Of a DNA stretch of 34,073 bases, positions 12,609 through 20,277 are shown one piece after another. This DNA is from Oscillospiraceae bacterium (GTDB taxonomy: Bacteria > Bacillota > Clostridia > Oscillospirales > Oscillospiraceae). The DNA lies in contig JAFRQP010000019.1 of assembly GCA_017428565.1 (NCBI GenBank), positions 1 to 34,073 of the forward strand, in the 5' to 3' direction. The position numbers were made by a program, and so were the translations under genes. Under the pieces are notes generated by a model that did not search any database, was not told the DNA's origin, and saw only the letters and a list, made by a program, of their open reading frames with translations. Each line of letters opens with the position of its first letter. Within the stretch, counting starts at the first letter, position 1.

Positions 12609-12780
12609 TCAGCGGCGCTTCTTTGTGGAGATCGCCATGGCCCGCAGAGGCTCCAGCCAGTCCGGATCCGGCTCCTCCGCCCGAGCGCCGGAGTTCATCC
12701 ACAGCCTCATCAGGGACGCAAAGAAACCCCTCCCTCTGGACCCCGTATAGGCAGAGGGAGGGGTGAAACTTGTCGCAGGG
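12609..12780 (-). pseudogene. Chimeric scar: lost SleB-like gene start joined to PHP gene end
   Basis: Bases 12609-12650 are identical (42 of 42) to the 3' end of the PHP gene at 13484-13525. From 12651 to about 12691 the sequence instead matches the 5' region of the SleB-like gene at 12188-12228 (39 of 41), and further homology runs through its upstream GAGGGAGG region. The switch occurs in the shared word TCCAGCCAG. The join is in frame: from the ATG at 12710 a 33-codon ORF begins with a signal-peptide remnant, continues with GARAEEPDPDWLE as in the hydrolase and finishes PLRAMAISTKKRR as in the PHP protein. It is most likely a recombination remnant without function. Confidence 0.75.
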
Positions 12781-12840
12781 GAGGCGGGAGATAGCTTTTT
12801 TATTCTGTCAAATAGAGAACAAGTTATGCCCGATTACCTT

Positions 12841-13440
12841 TCATCTTTTCGGAAGAAGGGGAAAAACGGAAAGAATACCGCCTCTCTTTTGTATCGTTCC
12901 AGGAAAAGCTTCCAACAGAACGGAACGGGCATATTCCTCCAGTTCGGGATCAATGGGTAAAAAGGCGAGCATCTTCCGGTGGCGGAGACGGTATCGGATG
13001 AAAGAAATAAAGGAGCGACAGGAAAAGAGATCAGCGCCGGCAAGCTCGATGGCTATCAGACTGCCACTTTCTGTGTGGAAGAGGCTGATTCGATGAATCT
13101 CATGCAATGGGATTTTCTGCAGGCGTATGATTGCCAGCATATATTTGGACAAAGAGCTATCGTCTACGGCAAAAGAAAGGGAGAATTCACGGATTTCGCA
13201 CACCAGGATCGTCGGGATCAGCAGCTCGATAAAGAGCAGCTCTTTCAGGACTGGGATGAAGACCCAAGATAGAAAAGATACTGCCGAAACGAAAAAGAAA
13301 AGGTCTATCCCGTTTCGATAAAAGAATGTGCCTCTGATCCAAACAAAACCTGGACGGCCTTCTTTCCACTTTGTCAAAGCGGCCAGAAGAAAACTGAGCA
13401 GCATACTTGCTATTCCGATAACGTTATACAGCGTACGCAT
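12841..13440 (-). CDS. Unknown three-span membrane protein
   Basis: 199 residues from the ATG at 13440, which follows GGGAGAGGAAG; the frame continues upstream but without a ribosome site and into the PHP gene. Hydrophobic segments lie at about residues 5-22, 45-65 and 68-85; the C-terminal half is soluble and mixed alpha/beta, containing KIPLHEIHRISLFHTESGSL, which resembles the PH-like fold of membrane-associated bPH domain proteins, but only weakly. I do not recognise the family. It is visibly AT-richer than its neighbours and sits exactly between the PHP gene and the duplicated PHP-gene end, so it is probably an insertion. Confidence 0.7.
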   Translation of the reverse strand: MRTLYNVIGIASMLLSFLLAALTKWKEGRPGFVWIRGTFFYRNGIDLFFFVSAVSFLSWVFIPVLKELLFIELLIPTILVCEIREFSLSFAVDDSSLSKYMLAIIRLQKIPLHEIHRISLFHTESGSLIAIELAGADLFSCRSFISFIRYRLRHRKMLAFLPIDPELEEYARSVLLEAFPGTIQKRGGILSVFPLLPKR

Positions 13441-13483
13441 GCTTCCTCTCCCTTCTTCCTTTCCCGAGTAAGCTTCGACAGGC

Positions 13484-14338
13484 TCAGCGGCGCTTCTTTG
13501 TGGAGATCGCCATGGCCCGCAGAGGTTCCAGCCAGGCGGCGGGCACGGAGAGGCTGCCGAAGCCGCTGCCGATGGAGAGACCCGGCTTGTTGCTGCCGTG
13601 GAAGTCGCTTCCGCCGGTGGGGACCAGGCCGTATTCCTTCGCCAAGCCCAGCAGGTACTGGCTCTGCTCCTCGTCATAGCGGGAGTAACGGCACTCCATG
13701 CCCAGCAGACCGTGATCCATGCAGTGCTCGATGAGCTGGCGCAGGGCGGGCTCCTCCAGCCGGTACTGGAAGGGGTGGGCCAGCACGGGCACGCCGCCGG
13801 CCTCCCGGATCACCTCCACCGAGCGCTCGATGGAGAGCATCTTCCGGGGCAGGTAGTAGCGCTGGCCCTTCTCGATGTAGCGGTCGAAGGCGTCCGGCAC
13901 GTTTTTGGCCAGACCCAGCGACACCAGCATCTGGCCGAAGGCGGGCCGCCCGATCACCGGGCCGAAGCGCTCCAGCATTTCATCATAGTCCACGGGGATG
14001 CCGTCGGCGGCCATGAGAGCGGCCATCTTCCGGTTGCGCGCGTCCCGCTCGGCCACCACGCCGGCCAGCACCCGGGTGAGGATGGGGGACTCGGTGCGCA
14101 CGAAGTAGCCCAGGATGTGGATGGTCTTGCCGTAGCGGCTGGAGAGCTCCACCCCCGGCACCACCTCCATGCCCAGGGCCTTGCCCTCCGCCGCGGCCTC
14201 GGCGCAGCCGGAGACCGTGTCATGGTCGGTGACGGCGATGGCGGAGAGTCCCATCTCGTGGGCCGTGCGGACGACCTCCGCGGGGCTCAGAGTCCCGTCG
14301 GAGGCGGTGGTATGGATGTGAAGGTCGATGGTGTTCAT
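13484..14338 (-). CDS. PHP-domain phosphoesterase (RNase AM / nucleoside-bisphosphatase type)
   Basis: 284 residues. A PHP domain with the metal ligands in family order: His7 and His9 in DLHIHT, Asp14, Asp38 and His39 in VTDHDT, Glu64 in GVELS, His74 in IHILGY, His at about 193 in LAHPF, and the final SDFHGSN (about 250). The central helical insertion (about 85-170) is that of the YciV/TrpH group, whose members hydrolyse 3',5'-nucleoside bisphosphates and trim short RNA 5' ends. Cytoplasmic. The ATG follows GGAAG. Its last 42 bases are duplicated at 12609-12650. Confidence 0.88.
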   Translation of the reverse strand: MNTIDLHIHTTASDGTLSPAEVVRTAHEMGLSAIAVTDHDTVSGCAEAAAEGKALGMEVVPGVELSSRYGKTIHILGYFVRTESPILTRVLAGVVAERDARNRKMAALMAADGIPVDYDEMLERFGPVIGRPAFGQMLVSLGLAKNVPDAFDRYIEKGQRYYLPRKMLSIERSVEVIREAGGVPVLAHPFQYRLEEPALRQLIEHCMDHGLLGMECRYSRYDEEQSQYLLGLAKEYGLVPTGGSDFHGSNKPGLSIGSGFGSLSVPAAWLEPLRAMAISTKKRR

Positions 14339-14359
14339 TACAATAACACTTCCTTATAG

Positions 14360-14590
14360 GCTTCCCCCTCGGGGGAAGCTGTCGGCGAAGCCGACTGATG
14401 AGGGGCGTCGGTCGATCGGGATGCCCCGGCGGGGCGCCTGTCGGCGAAGCCGACTGATGAGGGGCGTCGGTCGCTCGGGATGCCCCGGCGGGGCGCCTGT
14501 CGGCGAAGCCGACTGATGAGGGGCGTCGGTCGTCCGGGATGCCGCGGCGGGGCGCCTGTCGGCGAAGCCGACTGATGAGGGGCGTCGGCC
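14360..14590. repeat. 59-bp tandem repeat, about 3.5 units, hairpin-rich
   Basis: The unit starts GTCGGCGAAGCCGACTGATG at 14381, 14440, 14499 and 14558, exactly 59 bp apart; the last is partial. Each unit has one hairpin GTCGGC/GCCGAC and a second one, GCCCCGGCGGGGC. Before the first unit, at 14360-14379, the second hairpin is replaced by CTTCCCCCTCGGGGGAAG, so pairing is conserved though sequence is not. Units differ at single positions (GATCGG, GCTCGG, GTCCGG). It fills the gap between gatD and the PHP gene and has no ORF of its own. The units abut with no separate spacers, so it is not a CRISPR array. Confidence 0.9.
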
Positions 14591-14619
14591 CCTACGCCCT
14601 ACGCACTAAGCACTATGCA

Positions 14620-15345
14620 CTAAATCCGCCCCGCCACCTCGTCGTGGGCGGCTTTTTCCGCGGCGTCGTCCAGCGGCGAAAGCTCCGCCTTGCCGTACTT
14701 GCGCTCCAGGGCGGTCAGCAGGATCCGGTCGCAGAGCTCCGGGTTCTTGGGCAGCAGGGGGCCGTGGCTGTAGGTGCCGAAGACGTTGCGGTAGCGCACG
14801 CCCTCAGTCTTGTCCTCGCCGTTGTTGCCGAAGCCGGCGAGCACGGTGCCCAGAGGCTGCACGCCGCTTCCCAGCCAGGTCTTGCCGCTGTGGTTTTCAA
14901 AGCCCACCACCAGGCTGCCGCCGGACGCTTCGCCGCAGCGGAACTTGTAGTTGCCGATCATGCGCGTCTTCGAGCCCACGGTGTACAGGTCCACCGCGCC
15001 GATAAAGTCGCAGCGCTTGCCGTCGTAGGTCTCGTAATAGTGGCCCAGCATCTGGTAGCCGCCGCAGATGGTCAAAAAGGGGATGCCGTCCTCGATGGCG
15101 GCGCGGATCTCCCGGTCCTTGCCCCGGTGCAGATCCTCCAGCAGCACCTGCTGCTCAAAATCCTGGCCGCCGCCGATGAACACCAGATCAAAGTCGGAGA
15201 GCCGGGCCTCCGAGCCGATGGGCAGGCGGGTGATCTGCGTCTCGATGCCGCGCCAGGCCAGGCGCTGCCGCAGACAGATCATGTTGCCCCGGTCCCCGTA
15301 GAGGTTCAGCACGTCCGGGTACATGTGACAGATTTTCAGTTCCAT
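14620..15345 (-). CDS. gatD: Lipid II isoglutaminyl synthase, glutamine amidotransferase subunit
   Basis: 241 residues, a class I (CobB/CobQ-like) glutaminase domain. The nucleophile is Cys94 in LTICGGYQML and the catalytic His is His194 in TYSHGPLLP. It releases ammonia from glutamine for its partner MurT, which amidates the alpha-carboxyl of D-Glu in the lipid II stem peptide, a modification needed for efficient cross-linking in Gram-positive bacteria. The ATG follows GAGGGAG and lies nine bases after the murT stop, so the two are co-transcribed and probably coupled. Length is normal for the family. Confidence 0.92.
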   Translation of the reverse strand: MELKICHMYPDVLNLYGDRGNMICLRQRLAWRGIETQITRLPIGSEARLSDFDLVFIGGGQDFEQQVLLEDLHRGKDREIRAAIEDGIPFLTICGGYQMLGHYYETYDGKRCDFIGAVDLYTVGSKTRMIGNYKFRCGEASGGSLVVGFENHSGKTWLGSGVQPLGTVLAGFGNNGEDKTEGVRYRNVFGTYSHGPLLPKNPELCDRILLTALERKYGKAELSPLDDAAEKAAHDEVAGRI

Positions 15346-15354
15346 GGCTCTCCC

Positions 15355-16731
15355 TCACTTCTCCCAGAATTCTGCGCCGCCCACCTTGTGCACCACGGCC
15401 TGGCGCAGCTCCAGCATGGCGGTGTAGGTGGGCATCAGGAACACGGGCAGCTCCTGCCCGGCGATCCAGTCCACCAGCCGGGCGTAGTCCCGCTCCACGC
15501 GGATCTTCCCGTCGTCGATGCCGGCGTACTTGATGCGCACCCGCATGTCCGGGGCCCGGTCGCCGGAGACGATCACCTGCTTCATGCGGCCGGACAGGGC
15601 CTGCAGCCCCTCAAAGTCCGCGTCCCAGATCCAGGAGATGTCCGTGCCGTCGGCCCCCCGGTCGTTGAGACAGACCACCAGCACGAAGTCCTCCTTCACA
15701 TTCTGCAGGAATTCGATCACCTGGTTGCAGCCGGCGGGGTTCTTCACCAGCATCATCTTGGATCCGGCCTTGCCTAGGTCAAACTGCTCCATGCGCCCGA
15801 AGCCGCACTGGAAGCTGCCCAGCGCCTCCACGGCAGTCTGCAGGGGCAGGCCCATGGCGGTAACGGCGGCCACGGCCCCCGCGGCGTTGTAGACGTTGTA
15901 CAGGGCGGGGAGATTGACCTGAACCAGCTGCTTCTGCCCCCCCGCCTCCAGGACGATGCTGCTGCCGTCCAGCCGCTGCTCGGGCACGGCGGTGACGGCC
16001 ACGTCGGCCCTGTGCCGCCGATAGCCGCAGTGGGGGCAGCGGAAGCCGCCCAGATGGCCGTAGCTCACATAGTCGTATTCATAGGCGGTCTTGCAGCGGA
16101 TGCAGTGGGTGGCGTCGGAGATCTCGGGCACCGGGCGGGAGGGCACGGCGCCCGGCTCGATGCCGAACCAGATCACGGGGTTGGGCAGATCCAGGGCCAG
16201 GGAGGCGGTGAGGGAGCAGTCGGCGTTCAGACAGAGGGTGGCCTCCGGCGCGCCCTGGATGGCGGCGCGGATGTTCTCCAGCGTGTGGGTCACCTCGCCG
16301 TAGCGGTCCAGCTGGTCCCGGAAGAGGTTGGTGACCACGACGACCTTGGGCTTGATCTGCCCGAAAACCGTCCGCGCGGCGGCCTCGTCGCACTCCAGGA
16401 TGGCGTAGTCCTTTTTGGGCTTGCCCGTGAGCGTGGCGTTCATCACCAGCTCCGTGGTCAGGCCGCTGGCCAGATTCGCGCCGGAGCGGTTGGCCACGTA
16501 GCTGAGCCCCCGGCGGGCGAAGGCCTCCTCCATCATGCGGGCGCTGGTGGTCTTGCCGTTGGTGCCGGTGACGGCCAGGATCTTCAGATCCCTGGCCAGC
16601 AGCTTCAGCAGGCCGGGACAGACCCGGAGCGCCCAGCGCCCCGGCATGGCGGTGCCGCCCCGATGCAGCAGACGGGAGACGCCCCGCAGCAGCCGGCACA
16701 GCAGAATCGCAAAAAACGCGCGGATCTTCAT
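15355..16731 (-). CDS. murT: Lipid II isoglutaminyl synthase, Mur-ligase-like subunit
   Basis: 458 residues from the ATG at 16731, downstream of AAAGGA; a TTG six codons upstream is less likely. A Mur ligase central domain with P-loop GTNGKTT (residues 56-62), a zinc-ribbon insert typical of MurT with two CxxC pairs (CIRC near 207 and CPHC near 230), and the C-terminal DUF1727 domain that contacts GatD. It activates the D-Glu alpha-carboxyl of lipid II with ATP and accepts ammonia from GatD. A hydrophobic stretch near the N-terminus (FFAILLCRLL) is characteristic. Its own promoter is at 16787-16815. Confidence 0.93.
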   Translation of the reverse strand: MKIRAFFAILLCRLLRGVSRLLHRGGTAMPGRWALRVCPGLLKLLARDLKILAVTGTNGKTTSARMMEEAFARRGLSYVANRSGANLASGLTTELVMNATLTGKPKKDYAILECDEAAARTVFGQIKPKVVVVTNLFRDQLDRYGEVTHTLENIRAAIQGAPEATLCLNADCSLTASLALDLPNPVIWFGIEPGAVPSRPVPEISDATHCIRCKTAYEYDYVSYGHLGGFRCPHCGYRRHRADVAVTAVPEQRLDGSSIVLEAGGQKQLVQVNLPALYNVYNAAGAVAAVTAMGLPLQTAVEALGSFQCGFGRMEQFDLGKAGSKMMLVKNPAGCNQVIEFLQNVKEDFVLVVCLNDRGADGTDISWIWDADFEGLQALSGRMKQVIVSGDRAPDMRVRIKYAGIDDGKIRVERDYARLVDWIAGQELPVFLMPTYTAMLELRQAVVHKVGGAEFWEK

Positions 16732-16786
16732 GGCATGGGTTCCTTTCAACGAGCTTCATTCTCTGAATGATACAGCAAATCAATTC

Positions 16787-16815
16787 AGTATAGCACAGTT
16801 TTCCGCCGAAGGCAA
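16787..16815 (-). promoter_or_regulatory. Promoter of murT-gatD
   Basis: On the minus strand TTGCCT (16815-16810) and TATACT (16792-16787) with a 17-base spacer, about 55 bases before the start codon. Confidence 0.75.
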
Positions 16816-17119
16816 TTCCGGCGAAAAGAAAAAGAGCGGGAACAGCCTGGGAGGATCGGGGACGAAGGCAGGGTCCAAATGGTCCGGGAGGCGCCGCAGG
16901 CGGCGGCATCTCCTTTCCCCCAAAAAAGAAAAAGCGGAGCGTTTTCGGCCGCTCCGCTTTCCTTATGAAACGAGGACAAAATGAAAAAGATGAAACACTC
17001 TGCTTGCGAGTCTTATCCTACCGGGAAGATGTTTCGGAAGTAACCAAAATTGTGTTACAAGAATGTAAAATCAAAAAAGATTTTTTCCCGGGGCCGCTCC
17101 GATCCCAAGGTCGGAGACC
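16816..17119. other. Intergenic stretch, no gene seen; one hairpin
   Basis: Between the divergent murT and repeat-protein promoters I find no credible ORF. A hairpin AAAGCGGAGCG (16931-16941)/CGCTCCGCTTT (16950-16960) could terminate transcription from either side. A short TTACA-AGAA-TGTAA dyad lies near 17055. Confidence 0.5.
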
Positions 17120-17148
17120 TTGACTTTCCTCCCCGCAAGTTCTATACT
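17120..17148 (+). promoter_or_regulatory. Promoter of the repeat-containing secreted protein
   Basis: TTGACT (17120-17125) and TATACT (17143-17148) with a 17-base spacer. AAGGTC-GGA-GACCTT (17107-17121) is a perfect dyad overlapping the start of the -35 box and may be an operator. Confidence 0.8.
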
Positions 17149-17204
17149 TTTTTCGGAAGCACAAATCAAAGCGTATGCAAGATACAGAAAAGGAGATTGG
17201 TACT

Positions 17205-18980
17205 ATGAAAAAAATGCTTTCCTGCCTGCTGGTAGTGGCTCTGTTCCTGTCCCTCGGCCTCTTCGGCGGCTGGAGCGGGCTGGCCAGCGCGGGGGTCCCC
17301 CTGGATCGGGCGGGCACTTACGAGATGGTGGAGATCAGCATCGACGGGGAGGACTACACGGACTTCATGAAGGAGGCCGGCATCCTCTTCACGCTGGAGC
17401 TGTACGAGGACGGCACCGCCCTGCTGGACGGCGGCACCGAGGGCACCATGTCCTTCCACTGGGACGACACCTATTTCATCTACGACAGCGGTGAGAAGAG
17501 CCCCTATGAGTACAAGGACGGCGTGCTGACCCTGAAGGAAGACGGCACCGTGATGGTCTTCAAGCGCGGCGGCGCGGCTGTCGAGGCGCCTGCCGAGACC
17601 GAGGAAGAGCCCGGCGACATCACCGGCGCCTGGGTCGGCACCGTGGACATGCGGGAGATCGTGGTGGGCGAGGCCGGAGATCTGGACGCCTATCTGAAGA
17701 GTGCGCCGGTGTATGTGACCATGAACATGAAGGCCGACGGGAGCTATGCGCTCTCCATCGACGGCAACCCCGCCCTGGACGCCATGAAGGACGCCCTGCG
17801 GGACTACATCGAGGACCTGCGGATCGAGAACAATCTGACCCAGGCCCAGCTGGAGGCCGCCCTGGGCGGCAGCGTGGACGCTTACATCGACTCCGCCATG
17901 AGCGGGGTGGACCTGAGCGGCCTGGTGACCGGCGGCGCCGGCAAGTATATCGAGGAAGACGGCGCGGTGACCTGGGATCCGGGCGCCAAAGAGCTTTCCG
18001 GCCTCTTCACCGGCGATTTCCTGACCTTCACCGTGGAGGACGTGGGCGACGTGGCCCTCACCCGTGAGAAGCTGCAGGGTCTGTGGGTCGGCAAGGTGGA
18101 CATGCGCGAGAAGCTGCTGGAGGAGGTCCCCGATATGGAGGGCTACCTGGACGAGGCCCCCATGTACCTTTACCTGGAGCTGAAGGAGGACGGCGGCTTT
18201 GAGCTGACGGCCGACGGCACCAGCCTGCTCCCCGTCTTCCGGGACGCCGCCTACCGGTATTTCGAGGCGACCTGCCAGGAGAACAACATCAGCATGGAGG
18301 ACCTGGAGCAGAGTCTGGGCATGGACGTGGACAGCTATCTGGACGGCCTGATCGCGACCTTCGACGTGGAGGACCTGTCCGAGAAGCTGGAGGGCAGCTA
18401 CGGCGAGGAAAACGGCAAGCTGACGCTCTATGCCGGCAGCGGCAACAGCGAGGGCAGCTATGACGGCTTCATGATCCGGATGGACAGCGGCGATTATGGC
18501 AAGATCAGCTTCACCCGGGCGACCTTCCTGGGTACCTGGGCGGGCTACGCCGACGTGACCGAGCTGCTGACCGAGGGCGACGAGGAGCTGGGCCAGTACG
18601 TGAAGGACGTGAAGGTGGGCGTCACCGTGGAGCTGAAGGCTGACGGCAGCTATACGGTGACCATGAACGGCCGGCCCATGATGGCCAGCCTGCGCAGCGG
18701 CTTCCGCGCCTATGTGGAGCACCAGATCGAGGCCAACGGGATGACCGTGGAGCAGCTGGAGGCCTCCCTGGGCATGAGTCTGGACGAGTATATCGACTCC
18801 GCCCTGGAGGAGATCGACACCGAGGATCTGCTTGCCTCCGAGGAGGGCAGCTTCACCGTGGAGAACGGACGCATCGTCTTTGACGGGAGCAGCAGCGGCC
18901 TGATGGGCGGCGTCTGGTCCGGCACGACCCTGATCTTCACCATCGAGGACGTGGGCGACGTGATCCTGAACCGCAGATAA
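17205..18980 (+). CDS. Secreted acidic protein with three internal repeats
   Basis: 591 residues from the ATG at 17205, preceded by AAGGAG; the frame start at 17175 has no ribosome site. A signal peptide (about 1-29, ending GLASA, no lipobox) precedes a lipocalin-like beta-rich N-terminal domain (about 33-125) with a short acidic linker. Then come three homologous modules beginning at about residues 140 (WVGTVDM), 289 (WVGKVDM) and 440 (WAGYADV), spaced about 150. Each has a beta part (LKADGSYxxxxxG) and a helical part ending in LEQSLGMDVDSYLD or a similar sequence, and closes with a beta strand such as FTVEDVGDV. No catalytic residues are conserved. I do not recognise the family; an extracellular binding or structural role is inference only. 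Confidence 0.8.
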   Translation: MKKMLSCLLVVALFLSLGLFGGWSGLASAGVPLDRAGTYEMVEISIDGEDYTDFMKEAGILFTLELYEDGTALLDGGTEGTMSFHWDDTYFIYDSGEKSPYEYKDGVLTLKEDGTVMVFKRGGAAVEAPAETEEEPGDITGAWVGTVDMREIVVGEAGDLDAYLKSAPVYVTMNMKADGSYALSIDGNPALDAMKDALRDYIEDLRIENNLTQAQLEAALGGSVDAYIDSAMSGVDLSGLVTGGAGKYIEEDGAVTWDPGAKELSGLFTGDFLTFTVEDVGDVALTREKLQGLWVGKVDMREKLLEEVPDMEGYLDEAPMYLYLELKEDGGFELTADGTSLLPVFRDAAYRYFEATCQENNISMEDLEQSLGMDVDSYLDGLIATFDVEDLSEKLEGSYGEENGKLTLYAGSGNSEGSYDGFMIRMDSGDYGKISFTRATFLGTWAGYADVTELLTEGDEELGQYVKDVKVGVTVELKADGSYTVTMNGRPMMASLRSGFRAYVEHQIEANGMTVEQLEASLGMSLDEYIDSALEEIDTEDLLASEEGSFTVENGRIVFDGSSSGLMGGVWSGTTLIFTIEDVGDVILNRR

Positions 18981-19001
18981 ACGGAGAGAAAGAAAAAGGC
19001 C

Positions 19002-19041
19002 CTTCCGCCCCTGCTTTTTCAGGCAGGGGCGGAAGTTTTTT
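19002..19041 (+). terminator. Intrinsic terminator of the repeat-protein gene
   Basis: CTTCCGCCCCTGC (19002-19014) pairs with GCAGGGGCGGAAG (19023-19035), followed by six T. Confidence 0.93.
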
Positions 19042-19065
19042 GCCCTTCCTATCCCCCCGGGGGGC

Positions 19066-19094
19066 TTGTGGGGGCGGCGGGCGGAGGCTATAAT
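19066..19094 (+). promoter_or_regulatory. Promoter of the nickel/cobalt transporter operon
   Basis: TTGTGG (19066-19071) and TATAAT (19089-19094) with a 17-base spacer. The leader is only about 35 bases, which is too short for a cobalamin or NiCo riboswitch. Confidence 0.65.
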
Positions 19095-19135
19095 GTGCCC
19101 AGATGCATCAAAAAATTGTTTTTTGAGGTGATCTT

Positions 19136-20194
19136 ATGCATATGGCTGACGCGCTGCTGGCTCCGGCGGTTGCGGCCACGATGTACGTGGCCTCCGGCAC
19201 GGCGACCGGCATTTCCCTCCACAAGCTGAAAAAAGAGGACGATCCCGCCAAGCTCCCCACCATGGCGGTGACGGCGGCCCTGGTCTTCGCGGGCCAGATG
19301 ATCAACTATACCATCCCCGGCACCGGCTCCTCCGGCCATATGTGCGGCGGCATGCTGCTCTCGGCCCTGCTGGGGCCCCAGGCGGGCTTCCTTTCCATGG
19401 TGGTGATCCTCACCATCCAATGCCTGCTCTTCGGCGACGGGGGGCTGATGGCCCTGGGCGCCAACATCTGGAACATGGCCTTCTACGGCTGCTTCGTGGG
19501 CTACTACCTGATCTGGCGTCCCATCATGAAGAGCGGGCTGTTCAAGGGTATGGGCCCCAAGGGCGGCCAGCGGGCCAAGATCCTCCTGGCCTCCGTTCTG
19601 GGCTGCGTGATCACCCTGCAGCTGGGCGCTTTCTCCGTGGTGCTGGAGACCAGCCTCTCCGGCATTACCGAGCTGCCCTTCGGCGCCTTCGTGGCGCTGA
19701 TGCAGCCCATCCATCTGGCCATCGGCCTGATCGAGGGTCTGGTGACGGCGGCGGTGCTGCTGTTCGTGTTCGAGTCCCGGCCGGAGCTGCTGAAGGACGC
19801 GGACACCTCGGATGAAAAGGTCAAGGGCAAATTCAGCCTCAAGGCCACCATTGCCATCCTTGCCGTGATCGTGCTGCTGGTGGGCGGCGGGCTGAGCCTG
19901 CTGGCCTCCGGCAACCCGGACGGTCTGGAGTGGGCGCTCTTCGGCAACGCCGAGGAGGGCTATGCCGAGAACATGGGCCTGGATGAAGAGGACTTCGGCG
20001 TGAAGAGCGGCGCGGCGGACACCGCCGGCGCCATCCAAGAAAAGACGGCCCTGCTGCCGGACTACGCCTTTCCCGAGAGCGAGAGCCCCGCGGGCACCAG
20101 CTTCTCCGGCGTGGTGGGCTCCGCCCTGGTGGCGGGCGTAGCGCTGCTGATCTGCGTGGCCGGCGGCTTCTTCCGGAAGAAAAAGAAAGCCTGA
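19136..20194 (+). CDS. cbiM: ECF nickel/cobalt transporter substrate-specific protein (NikM/CbiM fused to NikN-like PDGLE domain)
   Basis: 352 residues. The CbiM/NikM membrane domain (about 1-225) begins MHMADALL; the N-terminal Met-His pair is the metal-coordinating N-terminus of this family, so the ATG at 19136, preceded by GAGGTG, is fixed by function. The C-terminal part (about 230-352) has a membrane span, the hallmark NPDGLEWALF (about 259-268) and a final membrane helix with a basic tail: this is the NikN-type PDGLE domain, so the protein is a NikMN fusion. Together with cbiQ and cbiO it forms an energy-coupling factor importer for Ni2+ or Co2+. The fused PDGLE domain leans towards nickel, but sequence alone does not separate the two. 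Confidence 0.92.
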   Translation: MHMADALLAPAVAATMYVASGTATGISLHKLKKEDDPAKLPTMAVTAALVFAGQMINYTIPGTGSSGHMCGGMLLSALLGPQAGFLSMVVILTIQCLLFGDGGLMALGANIWNMAFYGCFVGYYLIWRPIMKSGLFKGMGPKGGQRAKILLASVLGCVITLQLGAFSVVLETSLSGITELPFGAFVALMQPIHLAIGLIEGLVTAAVLLFVFESRPELLKDADTSDEKVKGKFSLKATIAILAVIVLLVGGGLSLLASGNPDGLEWALFGNAEEGYAENMGLDEEDFGVKSGAADTAGAIQEKTALLPDYAFPESESPAGTSFSGVVGSALVAGVALLICVAGGFFRKKKKA

Positions 20195-20226
20195 AAACAG
20201 TTTTGCGTTTTGCGTTTTGAGAAAAA

Positions 20227-20269
20227 GCGGAGACGGACAGGGAAAGATCCCTGTCCGCGTCCGCGTTTT
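20227..20269 (+). terminator. Intercistronic hairpin between cbiM and cbiQ
   Basis: GCGGA-GA-CGGACAGGGA (20227-20243) pairs with TCCCTGTCCG-CG-TCCGC (20248-20264), followed by GTTTTG. It lies nine bases before the cbiQ start codon, so it could attenuate transcription or stabilise the cbiM message. Confidence 0.7.
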
Positions 20270-20277
20270 GGTGCCTT

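Noticed and set aside
14360-14590. Possible CRISPR array
   Set aside because: The 59-bp units abut each other and vary only at single positions; there are no unique spacers and no cas genes.
19095-19135. Cobalamin or NiCo riboswitch before cbiM
   Set aside because: Only about 35 bases separate the promoter start point and the ATG, too few for either aptamer.
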